Below are positions 1 to 5,294 of a stretch of DNA of 7,575 bases, piece by piece. Location: assembly GCA_030425785.1 (NCBI GenBank), contig JAUHYJ010000165.1, forward strand, positions 1 through 7,575, written 5' to 3'. The translations under genes were made by a program, and so were the position numbers. Every line of letters begins with the position of its first letter. Position 1 is the first letter of the stretch. The stretch comes from Acidimicrobiia bacterium. Its GTDB lineage: Bacteria > Actinomycetota > Acidimicrobiia > Acidimicrobiales > Ilumatobacteraceae. The notes under the pieces are model-generated. The model made no database searches, was not told where the DNA came from, and worked only from the letters and a program-made list of their open reading frames with translations.

Positions 1-1
1 C

Positions 2-355
2 ATCCAGGGGCCGAAGCACCCCGAGCTCGGCATCGCGATGGACATGTCGATCCAGTTGAAGACCGACAACGACGCGCTCTGCACGCTCGCGCTGTCGTTC
101 AACAACGACGGCCCGCTCGGCACGTTCTTCCGCTACATCGGCGACACCGGGACGTACATCGCCCGCTACGACGATCTGGTCGACGGCTACGACGAGCCGA
201 TCGACGTGTCGAACGTCGACGTCTCGATGAACGGCATCGAGTTGCAGGACCGGGAGTTCATCGCCGCCATCCGCGAGGGTCGCGAGCCGAACTCGTCCGT
301 GCAGCAGGTGCTCGGCTGCTACCAGGTCCTCCACGACCTCGAACAACAACTCTGA
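2..355 (+). CDS. ligC: LigC-type CHMS dehydrogenase (Gfo/Idh/MocA family), C-terminal part
   Basis: The 5' end lies outside the window; 117 codons are visible and end in TGA. The product would oxidise 4-carboxy-2-hydroxymuconate-6-semialdehyde (as its hemiacetal) with NAD(P)+ to 2-pyrone-4,6-dicarboxylate, in the cytoplasm, in the protocatechuate 4,5-cleavage pathway. The visible part is the C-terminal alpha/beta substrate domain of the Gfo/Idh/MocA fold. It includes GIAMDMSIQLK, SFNNDGPLGTFFRYIGDTG, VDVSMNGIELQDREF, AAIREGREPNSSVQQV and a final HDLEQQL. From memory these blocks match Sphingobium LigC almost residue for residue, which is much closer than a generic family match. The Rossmann NAD(P) domain and catalytic region are not visible. 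An in-frame ATG at 38 is internal to the domain and not a real start. The downstream ABM, VOC and CoA genes fit aromatic catabolism. The alternative is another Gfo/Idh/MocA dehydrogenase of close sequence. Confidence 0.85.
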   Translation: MQGPKHPELGIAMDMSIQLKTDNDALCTLALSFNNDGPLGTFFRYIGDTGTYIARYDDLVDGYDEPIDVSNVDVSMNGIELQDREFIAAIREGREPNSSVQQVLGCYQVLHDLEQQL

Positions 356-370
356 GTCGGGCCGACTCAG
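352..370 (+). terminator. Palindrome overlapping the ligC stop codon
   Basis: Perfect 9-bp arms CTGAGTCGG and CCGACTCAG are separated by one G, and the TGA stop (353-355) lies inside the left arm. As RNA it would fold with about 7 bp of stem. A second small hairpin follows, AGCCC (372-376) with GGGCT (384-388). There is no T tract, as is common for GC-rich actinobacterial terminators. The role as a transcript 3' end is inferred. Confidence 0.45.
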
Positions 371-451
371 AAGCCCAGGATGGGGGCTCACGCGCGGCGC
401 AGCGCGACGTCGTCAGACACCTGCGCTGCGGAGGGCGGTGCGTTGGGCGTC

Positions 452-464
452 TAGCGTCGCGTGG
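452..464 (+). promoter_or_regulatory. Leaderless promoter (-10 TAGCGT) for the ABM gene
   Basis: TAGCGT at 452-457 fits the TANNNT -10 consensus and is followed by exactly 7 nt before ATG at 465. Transcription would therefore start at or next to the A of the start codon. No Shine-Dalgarno sequence precedes this ATG, and no good -35 box is visible. The same TANNNT-N7-start geometry occurs in front of two minus-strand genes (5246 and 5825). This decides the start at 465 rather than the in-frame ATG at 438, which lies upstream of the -10 box. Confidence 0.6.
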
Positions 465-776
465 ATGTCGAAGATCTCACTGATTGCCAAGCTGACCGCC
501 GTCGAGGGGAAGGCCGACGAGCTCGCCGACGCCATCCGGAACGTGGTCGCTGCGGCCGACGAAGAGCCGGGGCTCGAGGTGTACTCGGCCCACGCGGCCG
601 ACGACGAGCCGGGTGTCTTCTACTTCTTCGAGATCTACGCCGACGCCGACGCGAAGGACGTCCACGGCAAGGGCGACCGGATGCGCGCCGCGATGGGCGG
701 CTTCGGCGGCCTGCTCGCCGGCCGACCCGAGATCACGTTGATGACGCCGGTCGCCGCCAAGGGCCTCGATCTCTGA
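465..776 (+). CDS. ABM-family protein, putative quinol monooxygenase
   Basis: This 103-residue protein has the normal size for a single antibiotic_biosynthesis_monooxygenase (dimeric alpha-beta barrel) domain. The N-terminal strand is ISLIAKLTAVEGKADEL. Then come the hallmark EEPGLEVYSAHAADDEPGVFYFFEIYADADA (strand, turn, strand), a helix with MRAAMGGF, and the final strand RPEITLMTPV. Family members such as YgiN and ActVA-Orf6 oxidise quinols or other aromatics with O2 and no cofactor, but many are uncharacterised, so the substrate is unknown. The start at 465 follows from the leaderless promoter and from the conserved MSKISLIAKL beginning. The gene sits 109 bp after ligC on the same strand with its own promoter. 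A role on a phenolic or quinone side product of the ligC pathway is inferred only from position. Confidence 0.8.
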   Translation: MSKISLIAKLTAVEGKADELADAIRNVVAAADEEPGLEVYSAHAADDEPGVFYFFEIYADADAKDVHGKGDRMRAAMGGFGGLLAGRPEITLMTPVAAKGLDL

Positions 777-780
777 CGGG

Positions 781-796
781 CGCGCCGGCGGGCGCG
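781..796 (+). terminator. GC-rich hairpin just after the ABM gene
   Basis: CGCGCC (781-786) and GGCGCG (791-796) form a 6-bp stem with a GGCG loop, 4 nt after the TGA of the ABM gene. There is no U tract. It is a weak candidate terminator in a GC-rich background where such hairpins also arise by chance. Confidence 0.3.
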
Positions 797-825
797 TTCG
801 CCAGCGAGGGACGCAGTCTGGTAGT

Positions 826-841
826 CGTTGCGCTCGCAACG
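826..841 (+). promoter_or_regulatory. Candidate operator palindrome upstream of the VOC -10 box
   Basis: CGTTGCG (826-832), CT, CGCAACG (835-841) is a perfect 7-bp dyad with a 2-nt centre. It lies one base upstream of the -10-like TATGTT (843-848), in the spacer region of the promoter, which is a classic repressor position. Size and symmetry resemble LacI or TetR/MarR-type sites. The binding protein is not identifiable here. Confidence 0.5.
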
Positions 842-842
842 G

Positions 843-848
843 TATGTT
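843..848 (+). promoter_or_regulatory. Candidate -10 box (TATGTT) for the VOC gene
   Basis: TATGTT is the most AT-rich TANNNT hexamer between 777 and 930. It predicts a transcription start near 855 and a 5' leader of about 75 nt. No convincing -35 box is seen at the right spacing (GGTAGT at 820-825 is poor), which would suit an activator-dependent or weak promoter. Confidence 0.45.
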
Positions 849-852
849 CATG

Positions 853-873
853 ATGCGGACGCCGCGTCCGCAT
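853..873 (+). promoter_or_regulatory. Second palindrome at the predicted transcript 5' end of the VOC gene
   Basis: Perfect 9-bp arms ATGCGGACG and CGTCCGCAT are separated by CCG. The element starts at about the predicted +1, so it could be a second operator or a 5'-terminal RNA hairpin. Further down the leader, GGCCGGGAT (887-895) can pair with ATCCGGCC (906-913) with one bulge, so the leader looks structured. The function is inferred. Confidence 0.45.
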
Positions 874-930
874 GTTGGACCCACCCGGCCGGGATTGAGC
901 ACCTGATCCGGCCCGACCGAAAGCGACACC

Positions 931-1500
931 ATGACGACCCTCGACTCCGCACCCGGCCCCGCCGACCAGCAGCCCAAGGCCCTCGCCCACCGGCTCCACC
1001 ACACGGCGTACGTCACGAAGGACCAGGAGGCCACCCGCGCCTTCTACGAGGACATCCTCGGCTTCCCGCTCGTCGCCACGTGGTCGGAGGCCGACGAGCT
1101 GTTCGGCGCCCTGCGCGTCTACTGCCACACCTTCTTCGAGCTGGCCGACGGCTCGGCGCTCGCGTTCTTCCAGTTCGCGAACGAAGAGGACCAGGCCCTG
1201 TTCGACCCCGAGCTGGTCCCGTCGCCGTTCCGGCACATCGCCCTCAAGGTCGACGCCGAGGGCCAGGCCGAGATCGAGCGCCGCCTGAAGGAGGCGAACT
1301 GGAAGCCGGAGGGCACGTACGTGCTCGAGCACGGCTACTGCCGCTCGCTCTACACCGAGGATCCCAACGGCATGCTGCTCGAGTTCACCGTCGACGTCCC
1401 CGAGGTCGACGACATCGCCGAGATCCGCCGCCGCGACGCACACGAGACACTCGCGAAGTGGTTGGCCGGTGACCACACCGGCAACAACATGTTCCGCTGA
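931..1500 (+). CDS. VOC-superfamily (glyoxalase/extradiol dioxygenase-like) protein
   Basis: This 189-residue protein has one vicinal-oxygen-chelate domain (two beta-alpha-beta-beta-beta modules) at about residues 20-157. Module 1 begins HHTAYVTKDQEATRAFYEDILGF. Module 2 begins FRHIALKVDAEG and ends LYTEDPNGMLLEF. Candidate metal ligands are His24, His102 and Glu151, with Glu70 or Gln81 as a possible fourth. The His102 to Glu151 spacing and Tyr141 placed 10 residues before Glu151 resemble the catalytic half of extradiol dioxygenases. However, the residue matching their acid-base His appears to be non-His (Ala76/Leu77), and Tyr or Phe there is common across VOC proteins. The reaction is therefore left open: ring cleavage, isomerisation or lyase. 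The start is ATG 931, before a short disordered N-terminus; the upstream SD is weak (GAAAG). The leader carries two palindromes, so the gene is probably regulated. Confidence 0.8.
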   Translation: MTTLDSAPGPADQQPKALAHRLHHTAYVTKDQEATRAFYEDILGFPLVATWSEADELFGALRVYCHTFFELADGSALAFFQFANEEDQALFDPELVPSPFRHIALKVDAEGQAEIERRLKEANWKPEGTYVLEHGYCRSLYTEDPNGMLLEFTVDVPEVDDIAEIRRRDAHETLAKWLAGDHTGNNMFR

Positions 1501-1537
1501 CACGACACGTTGCGCTGACCCGGTCACCCCACCCCGT

Positions 1538-1543
1538 TAGCGT
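1538..1543 (+). promoter_or_regulatory. -10 box (TAGCGT) for the CoA-transferase/lyase operon
   Basis: TAGCGT lies 36 nt before the ATG at 1580. CTGACC at 1515-1520 is a fair -35 with a 17-bp spacer. The octamer TAGCGTCG is identical to the one at 452-459 in front of the ABM gene, which supports a shared sigma-factor box. The predicted leader is about 30 nt and carries a GAGAGG Shine-Dalgarno (1568-1573) 6 nt before ATG, so this transcript is leadered, unlike the three leaderless cases. Confidence 0.5.
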
Positions 1544-1579
1544 CGAGCCCGGCCCATCCCGCGACCCGAGAGGTTCACC

Positions 1580-2752
1580 ATGAGCTCACCCATCGACACC
1601 CCCGGCACCACCCCGTCCGGGCCGCTCAGCGGTCTGGTCGTCGCCGACCTGTCGCGGGTGCTGGCCGGGCCCTACGCGACCATGCTCATGGCTGACCTCG
1701 GCGCGACCGTCATCAAGGTCGAGAGCCCGGCCGGTGACGACACCCGCACCTGGACGCCGCCGGAGAAGAACGGCGTCGCCACGTACTACATGTCGATCAA
1801 CCGCAACAAGCAGTCGATCGTCCTCGACTTCAAGGATCCCGACGACATCGAACTCGTCCACGAGCTCTACCGCCGCGCCGACATCGTCGTCGAGAACTTC
1901 AAGGTCGGCGGGCTCGACAAGTTCGGCCTCGGCTACGACGAGGCGCACGAGATCAACCCGAGACTGATCTACCTCTCGATCTCCGGGTTCGGGACCGCGG
2001 AGGGTGCATGGCTGCCCGGCTACGACCTCGTCGTCCAGGCCGTGTCGGGGCTGATGAGCCTGACCGGCGACGAGGACGGTCCGGCCTACCGGGCCGGCAT
2101 CTCGGTGTTCGACGTCATGTGCGGGATGCACGGCCTGATCGGCGTGCTGGCCGCGCTCGAACAGCGCCATCGCACCGGCGAGGGCCAGCACATCGAGGTC
2201 AACCTGCTCGCGTCGGCGATGTCGGGGCTCGTCAACCACACGGGTGCCTACACCGCCGCCGGTGTCGTGCCGCACCGGATGGGCAACGCCCACCCGAGCG
2301 TGTATCCCTATCAACCGTTCCCCACCAAGGACCGCGACGTCATCATCGCGGCGGCCAACGACCGGCAGTACCGAGCGCTCTGCGGCGTGCTCGGGATGGA
2401 CGAGTACGCCGACGACGAGCGCTTCAAGCTCAACGCCGACCGCACCGCCAACCGCGACGAGCTGCACCCGGTGCTGCTCGAGAAGCTCGCCGAGTGGTCG
2501 GCCGACGACCTGTTCATCGCGCTCAACAAGGTCGGCGTGCCGTGCGGGCCGATCAACTCGATCGCCGACGGCGTCGCACTCGCCGAACGACTCGGGCTCG
2601 AACCCCGGGTCACGCTCGGCGAGGGCGACCGCGAGGTCGACCTCGTGCGCAACCCGATCACGTTCAGCGCCACCGCGCCGACGTACCACTCCCCACCACC
2701 CCGACTCGGTGAGCACACCGACGACATCCGCGCCTGGCTGACCGAGATGTAA
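1580..2752 (+). CDS. Class III (CaiB/BaiF) CoA-transferase
   Basis: This 390-residue protein has the standard length of the family, whose subunits interlock as a dimer. It transfers CoA from a donor thioester to a carboxylic acid through Asp-anhydride and CoA-thioester intermediates. The N-terminal fold shows PLSGLVVADLSRVLAGPYA, then ADLGATVIKVESPAGDDTR, NRNKQSIVLDFK and DIVVENFKVGGLDKFGLGY. The catalytic Asp is Asp149 in LPGYDLVVQAVSGLMSLTG. Later family blocks are GISVFDVMCGMHG, HRTGEGQHIEVNL, ERFKLNADRTANRDEL and GVPCGPINS. The start has a good SD, and the -10 box at 1538 suits it. The lyase gene follows 45 bp downstream, so the acid activated here is probably the lyase substrate (or the enzyme regenerates its CoA thioester). 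The acid itself cannot be read from sequence. Candidates are hydroxy-tricarboxylates or citramalate-like acids. Confidence 0.9.
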   Translation: MSSPIDTPGTTPSGPLSGLVVADLSRVLAGPYATMLMADLGATVIKVESPAGDDTRTWTPPEKNGVATYYMSINRNKQSIVLDFKDPDDIELVHELYRRADIVVENFKVGGLDKFGLGYDEAHEINPRLIYLSISGFGTAEGAWLPGYDLVVQAVSGLMSLTGDEDGPAYRAGISVFDVMCGMHGLIGVLAALEQRHRTGEGQHIEVNLLASAMSGLVNHTGAYTAAGVVPHRMGNAHPSVYPYQPFPTKDRDVIIAAANDRQYRALCGVLGMDEYADDERFKLNADRTANRDELHPVLLEKLAEWSADDLFIALNKVGVPCGPINSIADGVALAERLGLEPRVTLGEGDREVDLVRNPITFSATAPTYHSPPPRLGEHTDDIRAWLTEM

Positions 2753-2776
2753 CGGGTCGTGCCTGGCACGACCCGT
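2752..2776 (+). terminator. Strong 11-bp-arm hairpin between CoA-transferase and lyase genes
   Basis: Perfect arms ACGGGTCGTGC (2752-2762) and GCACGACCCGT (2766-2776) enclose CTG. The left arm begins at the last base of the TAA stop. No T run follows, and the next gene begins 21 nt later with its SD at 2786-2793. It could be a partial terminator, an mRNA-stabilising element that sets the CoA-transferase to lyase ratio, or one copy of a dispersed palindromic repeat with core GTGCCTGGCAC. Confidence 0.55.
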
Positions 2777-2797
2777 GACGCGTTCGAGGAGAGACCC

Positions 2798-3586
2798 ATG
2801 ACGAACCCGACCTACCGCACCGGCCTCGGCGCTTCCGACGCCGACCACATCTGGTTGCTCGGCCACGACCTCGCCGACGACCTGCTCGGCAAGATCACCT
2901 TCGGCGAGCTCGCCTACTGGATGGTCACCAAGCGCCGTCCGACCGAGGGGCAGCGAGCCCTGTTCGAGGCGGTGCTGGTGGCACTCGCCGACCACGGCTT
3001 CACCCCCACCGCGATCTCGGCTCGGGTCACCTACCTCTCGGCCCCCGACTCACTGCAGGGAGCGATCGCCTCGGGCCTGCTCGGCGGCGGTTCGCGCTTC
3101 CTCGGCGTCACGGAGGACTCGGCCAACTTCCTCCACGACGTGATCGACGGGCTCGACGAGCTGCCGACCGACGACGCCGGCTGGGACGAGGTCGCCCGCA
3201 TCGTCGTCGCCGACACCAAGGCCGCCGGCAGGTTCGTCCCCGGTCTCGGCCACCCCGTCCACAAGCAGGGCGACCCGCGCACGCCGCGCCTGTTCGAGCT
3301 CGCCCGCGAGCACGACGTGTTCGGGCCACACCTCTCGCTGTTCGAGGCGATCGGCCGCGTCGCCGAGGAGGTCCTCGGCCGCCACCTGCCGCTGAACGGC
3401 GCCGGCGTGTGCGGCGCCGTGCTCGCCGACATCGACTTCCCGCTCGGCGTGGCGCGCGGCGCTGCGATCCTCGCTCGGTGCGCCGGACTGCTCGGTCAGC
3501 TCGCCGAGGAGATCGAGGACCCGATCGCGATCGACATGTACATGAACATCGATCGCAACACCGACTACCAGCCGCCGACCAGCTGA
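2798..3586 (+). CDS. Citrate-synthase-like citryl-CoA lyase family protein
   Basis: This 262-residue protein has the size of stand-alone citryl-CoA lyase-type proteins and corresponds to the catalytic core of citrate synthase or the C-terminus of ATP-citrate lyase. Expected chemistry is retro-Claisen cleavage (or its reverse) of a 3-hydroxyacyl-CoA such as citryl-CoA, in the cytoplasm. Visible blocks are ITFGELAYWMVTKRRPTEGQ (33-52), SAPDSLQGAIASGLLGGGSRF (81-101), GLGHPVHKQGDPR (149-161) and LPLNGAGVCGAVLADIDFP (197-215). His152 matches citrate synthase His320, with Arg161 in the DPR motif. The first catalytic His falls in the GGGSRF loop and the catalytic Asp in NGAG, so both appear absent; from memory other small proteins of this family share this. 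ATG 2798 has GAGGAGAG 4 nt upstream; the in-frame ATG at 2759 lies inside the intergenic hairpin and is rejected. Co-transcription with the CoA-transferase is likely. Confidence 0.75.
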   Translation: MTNPTYRTGLGASDADHIWLLGHDLADDLLGKITFGELAYWMVTKRRPTEGQRALFEAVLVALADHGFTPTAISARVTYLSAPDSLQGAIASGLLGGGSRFLGVTEDSANFLHDVIDGLDELPTDDAGWDEVARIVVADTKAAGRFVPGLGHPVHKQGDPRTPRLFELAREHDVFGPHLSLFEAIGRVAEEVLGRHLPLNGAGVCGAVLADIDFPLGVARGAAILARCAGLLGQLAEEIEDPIAIDMYMNIDRNTDYQPPTS

Positions 3587-3610
3587 CGGCTCGGTGCCGC
3601 GCGCGGTCAG
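3583..3610. other. Convergent gene junction with short inverted repeats
   Basis: The two convergent genes are separated by only 20 nt. CTGAC (3583-3587), containing the + strand TGA, pairs with GTCAG (3606-3610), containing the - strand stop. Inside are GGC-TCGGT-GCC (3588-3598) and CCGCGCGCGG (3597-3606). It may serve as a weak bidirectional terminator, but no U tract is present on either strand. Confidence 0.25.
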
Positions 3611-4299
3611 AACCCGCGCTGCCGGCCCCACGGCGGAGGTGTCCGCGACACGTGCTCGACGACGGTCGGGCCGCCGAGCCGATGCAGCAGCCGGTTGCCG
3701 CGCACATAGGTGACGATGACGAGGGGCAGCATCGTCGGCCACGACACGAGCACGCGCACGACGAGCAGGACGCCAAGGCTCGCGTACCGGTAGGCGAACC
3801 ACACGGCAGCGGTGCGGACCAGGTAGAACGCGAACCAGTACCAGCTGGTGTGGGCGTAGGCGGGGCGCACGTCATGGCGCCAGTACCACGATCGCGGCCA
3901 GCCCCGCACGAACCAGCTCACCCACGCCGTCATCGGGCGACGTACGACGATCGATACCGCCGTCGCCACCGCGAGCGCCAACGTGATCACGATGGTCGGG
4001 AGCACGTAGCCGGCGGCCCGGTCGGTGCGCAGCGCCGAGACCACCGACACGACCACCGCGAGCAGCCCGTACACCGCGGCCGCGAGCCGGTGACGGCGCA
4101 CCACCCGCCAGACCGCGACCGCCACGCCGATCACGATGCCGACGACGGCAGCCCAGCCGAGCCCGACCGCCGCGTTCGCGGCGAAGAACGCCGCTGGTGG
4201 CAGCACCGAGTCGCCGATCGCGCGGTCCGGGCCGAGCAGCGACCTGAGGTCGGCGACGATCTCGCGCCGGAGCGAGATCTCACTCGGGGCGTCGGTCAA
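3607..4299 (-). CDS. DUF3159-like multi-pass membrane protein
   Basis: The 230-residue protein has no known activity. After a charged 30-residue N-terminus come hydrophobic segments at about 33-47, 48-66, 72-90, 96-119, 152-170 and 175-198, then a polar C-terminus ending in PPPWGRQRGF. The order LLGPDRAIGDSVLPPAAFF, RHRLAAAVYGLL, RTDRAAGYVLPTIVITLALA and VRRPMTAWVSW fits my memory of the actinobacterial DUF3159 family. A Trp/Tyr-rich stretch (WPRSWYWRHD, SWYWFAFYL) lies before the fifth segment. The start is a TTG that overlaps the stop of the AAA+ gene as TTGA. This explains the absence of its own SD and suggests translational coupling; the next in-frame GTG (residue 32) would cut into the first membrane segment. 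The pairing suggests that the ATPase and membrane protein act together, which is inferred. Confidence 0.65.
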   Translation of the reverse strand: MTDAPSEISLRREIVADLRSLLGPDRAIGDSVLPPAAFFAANAAVGLGWAAVVGIVIGVAVAVWRVVRRHRLAAAVYGLLAVVVSVVSALRTDRAAGYVLPTIVITLALAVATAVSIVVRRPMTAWVSWFVRGWPRSWYWRHDVRPAYAHTSWYWFAFYLVRTAAVWFAYRYASLGVLLVVRVLVSWPTMLPLVIVTYVRGNRLLHRLGGPTVVEHVSRTPPPWGRQRGF

Positions 4300-5246
4300 C
4301 GGACGAGTTCGGCCGCGGCCGCGAGATCGTCGGAGGTGAGGGTCGTGAGGGCGTCGCGATCGAGCTCGCCGTCGGCGCGTGCGAGACGCACCGCGTGACG
4401 TCCGACCGCCTGCTCGAACAGGTTGCGCACGAAGCGCCCGTTCCCGAACCCGGGCCGGGTGCGCGCCTCGTCGAGGATCGCGACGAGGGTCGGCTCGGCG
4501 TCGGGCGCGATCGAGTACTCGGCCTGGTCGGCCATGGTGCGGGCGATCTCGACCAGCTCGGCGGTGGCGTAGTCGGGGAAGCCGATCTCGCGGGAGAAGC
4601 GCGAGCGCAGACCGGGGTTCGACTCGAGGAACTCGTGCATCAGGTCGGGGTAGCCGGCGACGATGACGACCAGCTCGTCGCGATGGTCCTCCATCCGCTT
4701 CACGAGCGTCTCGACCGCCTCGGCGCCGAAGTCGAGCCGTGGTCCTCCGCCGGGTGACAGCGCGTACGCCTCGTCGATGAAGAGCACGCCGCCGATGGCG
4801 CGCTTGACGGCCCGATCCGTCTTCATGGCCGTCTGACCGACGTACTGACCGACGAGCCCCTGACGATCGACCTCCACGAGGTGGCCGCTGTCGAGCAGCC
4901 CGATCGACCCGTACATCTCGGCGATCAGCCGGGCGACGGTCGTCTTGCCCGTCCCCGGGTTGCCGAGCAGCACGAGGTGCTGGCCGGTCGACACGTCGTG
5001 CAGACCCGCCTCGCGCCGTCGTTGCTGCATCTGGAGCAACGCGACGAGCGACTGGACCTGTTCCTTGACGTGCTCGAGCCCGACCAGGCGGGCGAGATCG
5101 GCTTCGATCTCCGGCAGCGGTCGCGGCGGCACGCGTCGTGCCGGCAGCCGCTCCTCGACCATCTGCCCGGCGGCGCGCACGACCGCGGTCACGTCGTCGC
5201 CGACCCGGCGGAGTCGGCGTCCGAGCGTTCGTGGCAGGCTGGCCAT
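4296..5246 (-). CDS. CbbX/SpoVK-type AAA+ ATPase
   Basis: The 316-residue protein is a single AAA+ module of the CbxX/CfxQ family, usually hexameric. A basic N-terminus (MASLPRTLGRRLRR) leads to a helical region and the domain start IEADLARLVGLEHVKEQVQSL. It has Walker A GNPGTGKT (95-102), pore loop GLVGQYVGQTA (130-140), Walker B GGVLFIDEAYAL (152-163), sensor 1 VIVAGY (194-199), arginine finger region NPGLRSRF (210-217) and sensor 2 GNGRFVRNLFEQA near the C-terminus. All catalytic residues are intact. In this family CbbX remodels red-type Rubisco, while SpoVK and the C-terminal module of EccA have other roles. No Rubisco or type VII secretion gene is visible, so the substrate is unknown. 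The ATG is set by a leaderless promoter exactly 7 nt upstream. The downstream DUF3159-like gene overlaps its stop by 4 nt. Confidence 0.85.
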   Translation of the reverse strand: MASLPRTLGRRLRRVGDDVTAVVRAAGQMVEERLPARRVPPRPLPEIEADLARLVGLEHVKEQVQSLVALLQMQQRRREAGLHDVSTGQHLVLLGNPGTGKTTVARLIAEMYGSIGLLDSGHLVEVDRQGLVGQYVGQTAMKTDRAVKRAIGGVLFIDEAYALSPGGGPRLDFGAEAVETLVKRMEDHRDELVVIVAGYPDLMHEFLESNPGLRSRFSREIGFPDYATAELVEIARTMADQAEYSIAPDAEPTLVAILDEARTRPGFGNGRFVRNLFEQAVGRHAVRLARADGELDRDALTTLTSDDLAAAAELVR

Positions 5247-5259
5247 GTCGGTGACGGTA
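5247..5259 (-). promoter_or_regulatory. Leaderless promoter (-10 TACCGT) for the AAA+ gene
   Basis: On the minus strand TACCGT (5259-5254) is followed by 7 nt (CACCGAC) and then ATG at 5246. The geometry is identical to that of the ABM and DHFR-family genes. There is no Shine-Dalgarno and no clear -35. It implies that the AAA+/DUF3159 pair is transcribed separately from the upstream DHFR-family gene, whose stop lies 48 bp away. Confidence 0.6.
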
Positions 5260-5294
5260 TCCAGCTGCGCCGTCGAAGCGGCCCGACGGGAACG

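Noticed and set aside
438..464. Upstream in-frame ATG for the ABM protein
   Set aside because: It adds nine residues not expected in the family and lies upstream of the TAGCGT -10 box, which would then be inside the gene.
1586..2995. Long minus-strand reading frame (469 codons) opposite the CoA-transferase and lyase genes
   Set aside because: It is the antisense shadow of a clear CoA-transferase gene. Its translation is a Val/Gly/Asp/Arg-rich sequence without domain motifs, as expected opposite GC3-rich codons.
3409..4398. Plus-strand reading frame of 329 codons across the convergent junction
   Set aside because: It runs through the lyase end and antisense to the DUF3159-like gene. Its composition is His/Arg/Asp-rich low complexity with no recognisable fold.
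4296..5246. Naming the AAA+ gene cbbX (red-type Rubisco activase)
   Set aside because: Sequence motifs match the CbxX/CfxQ family as a whole. Without Rubisco genes in view the specific activase function is not supported.
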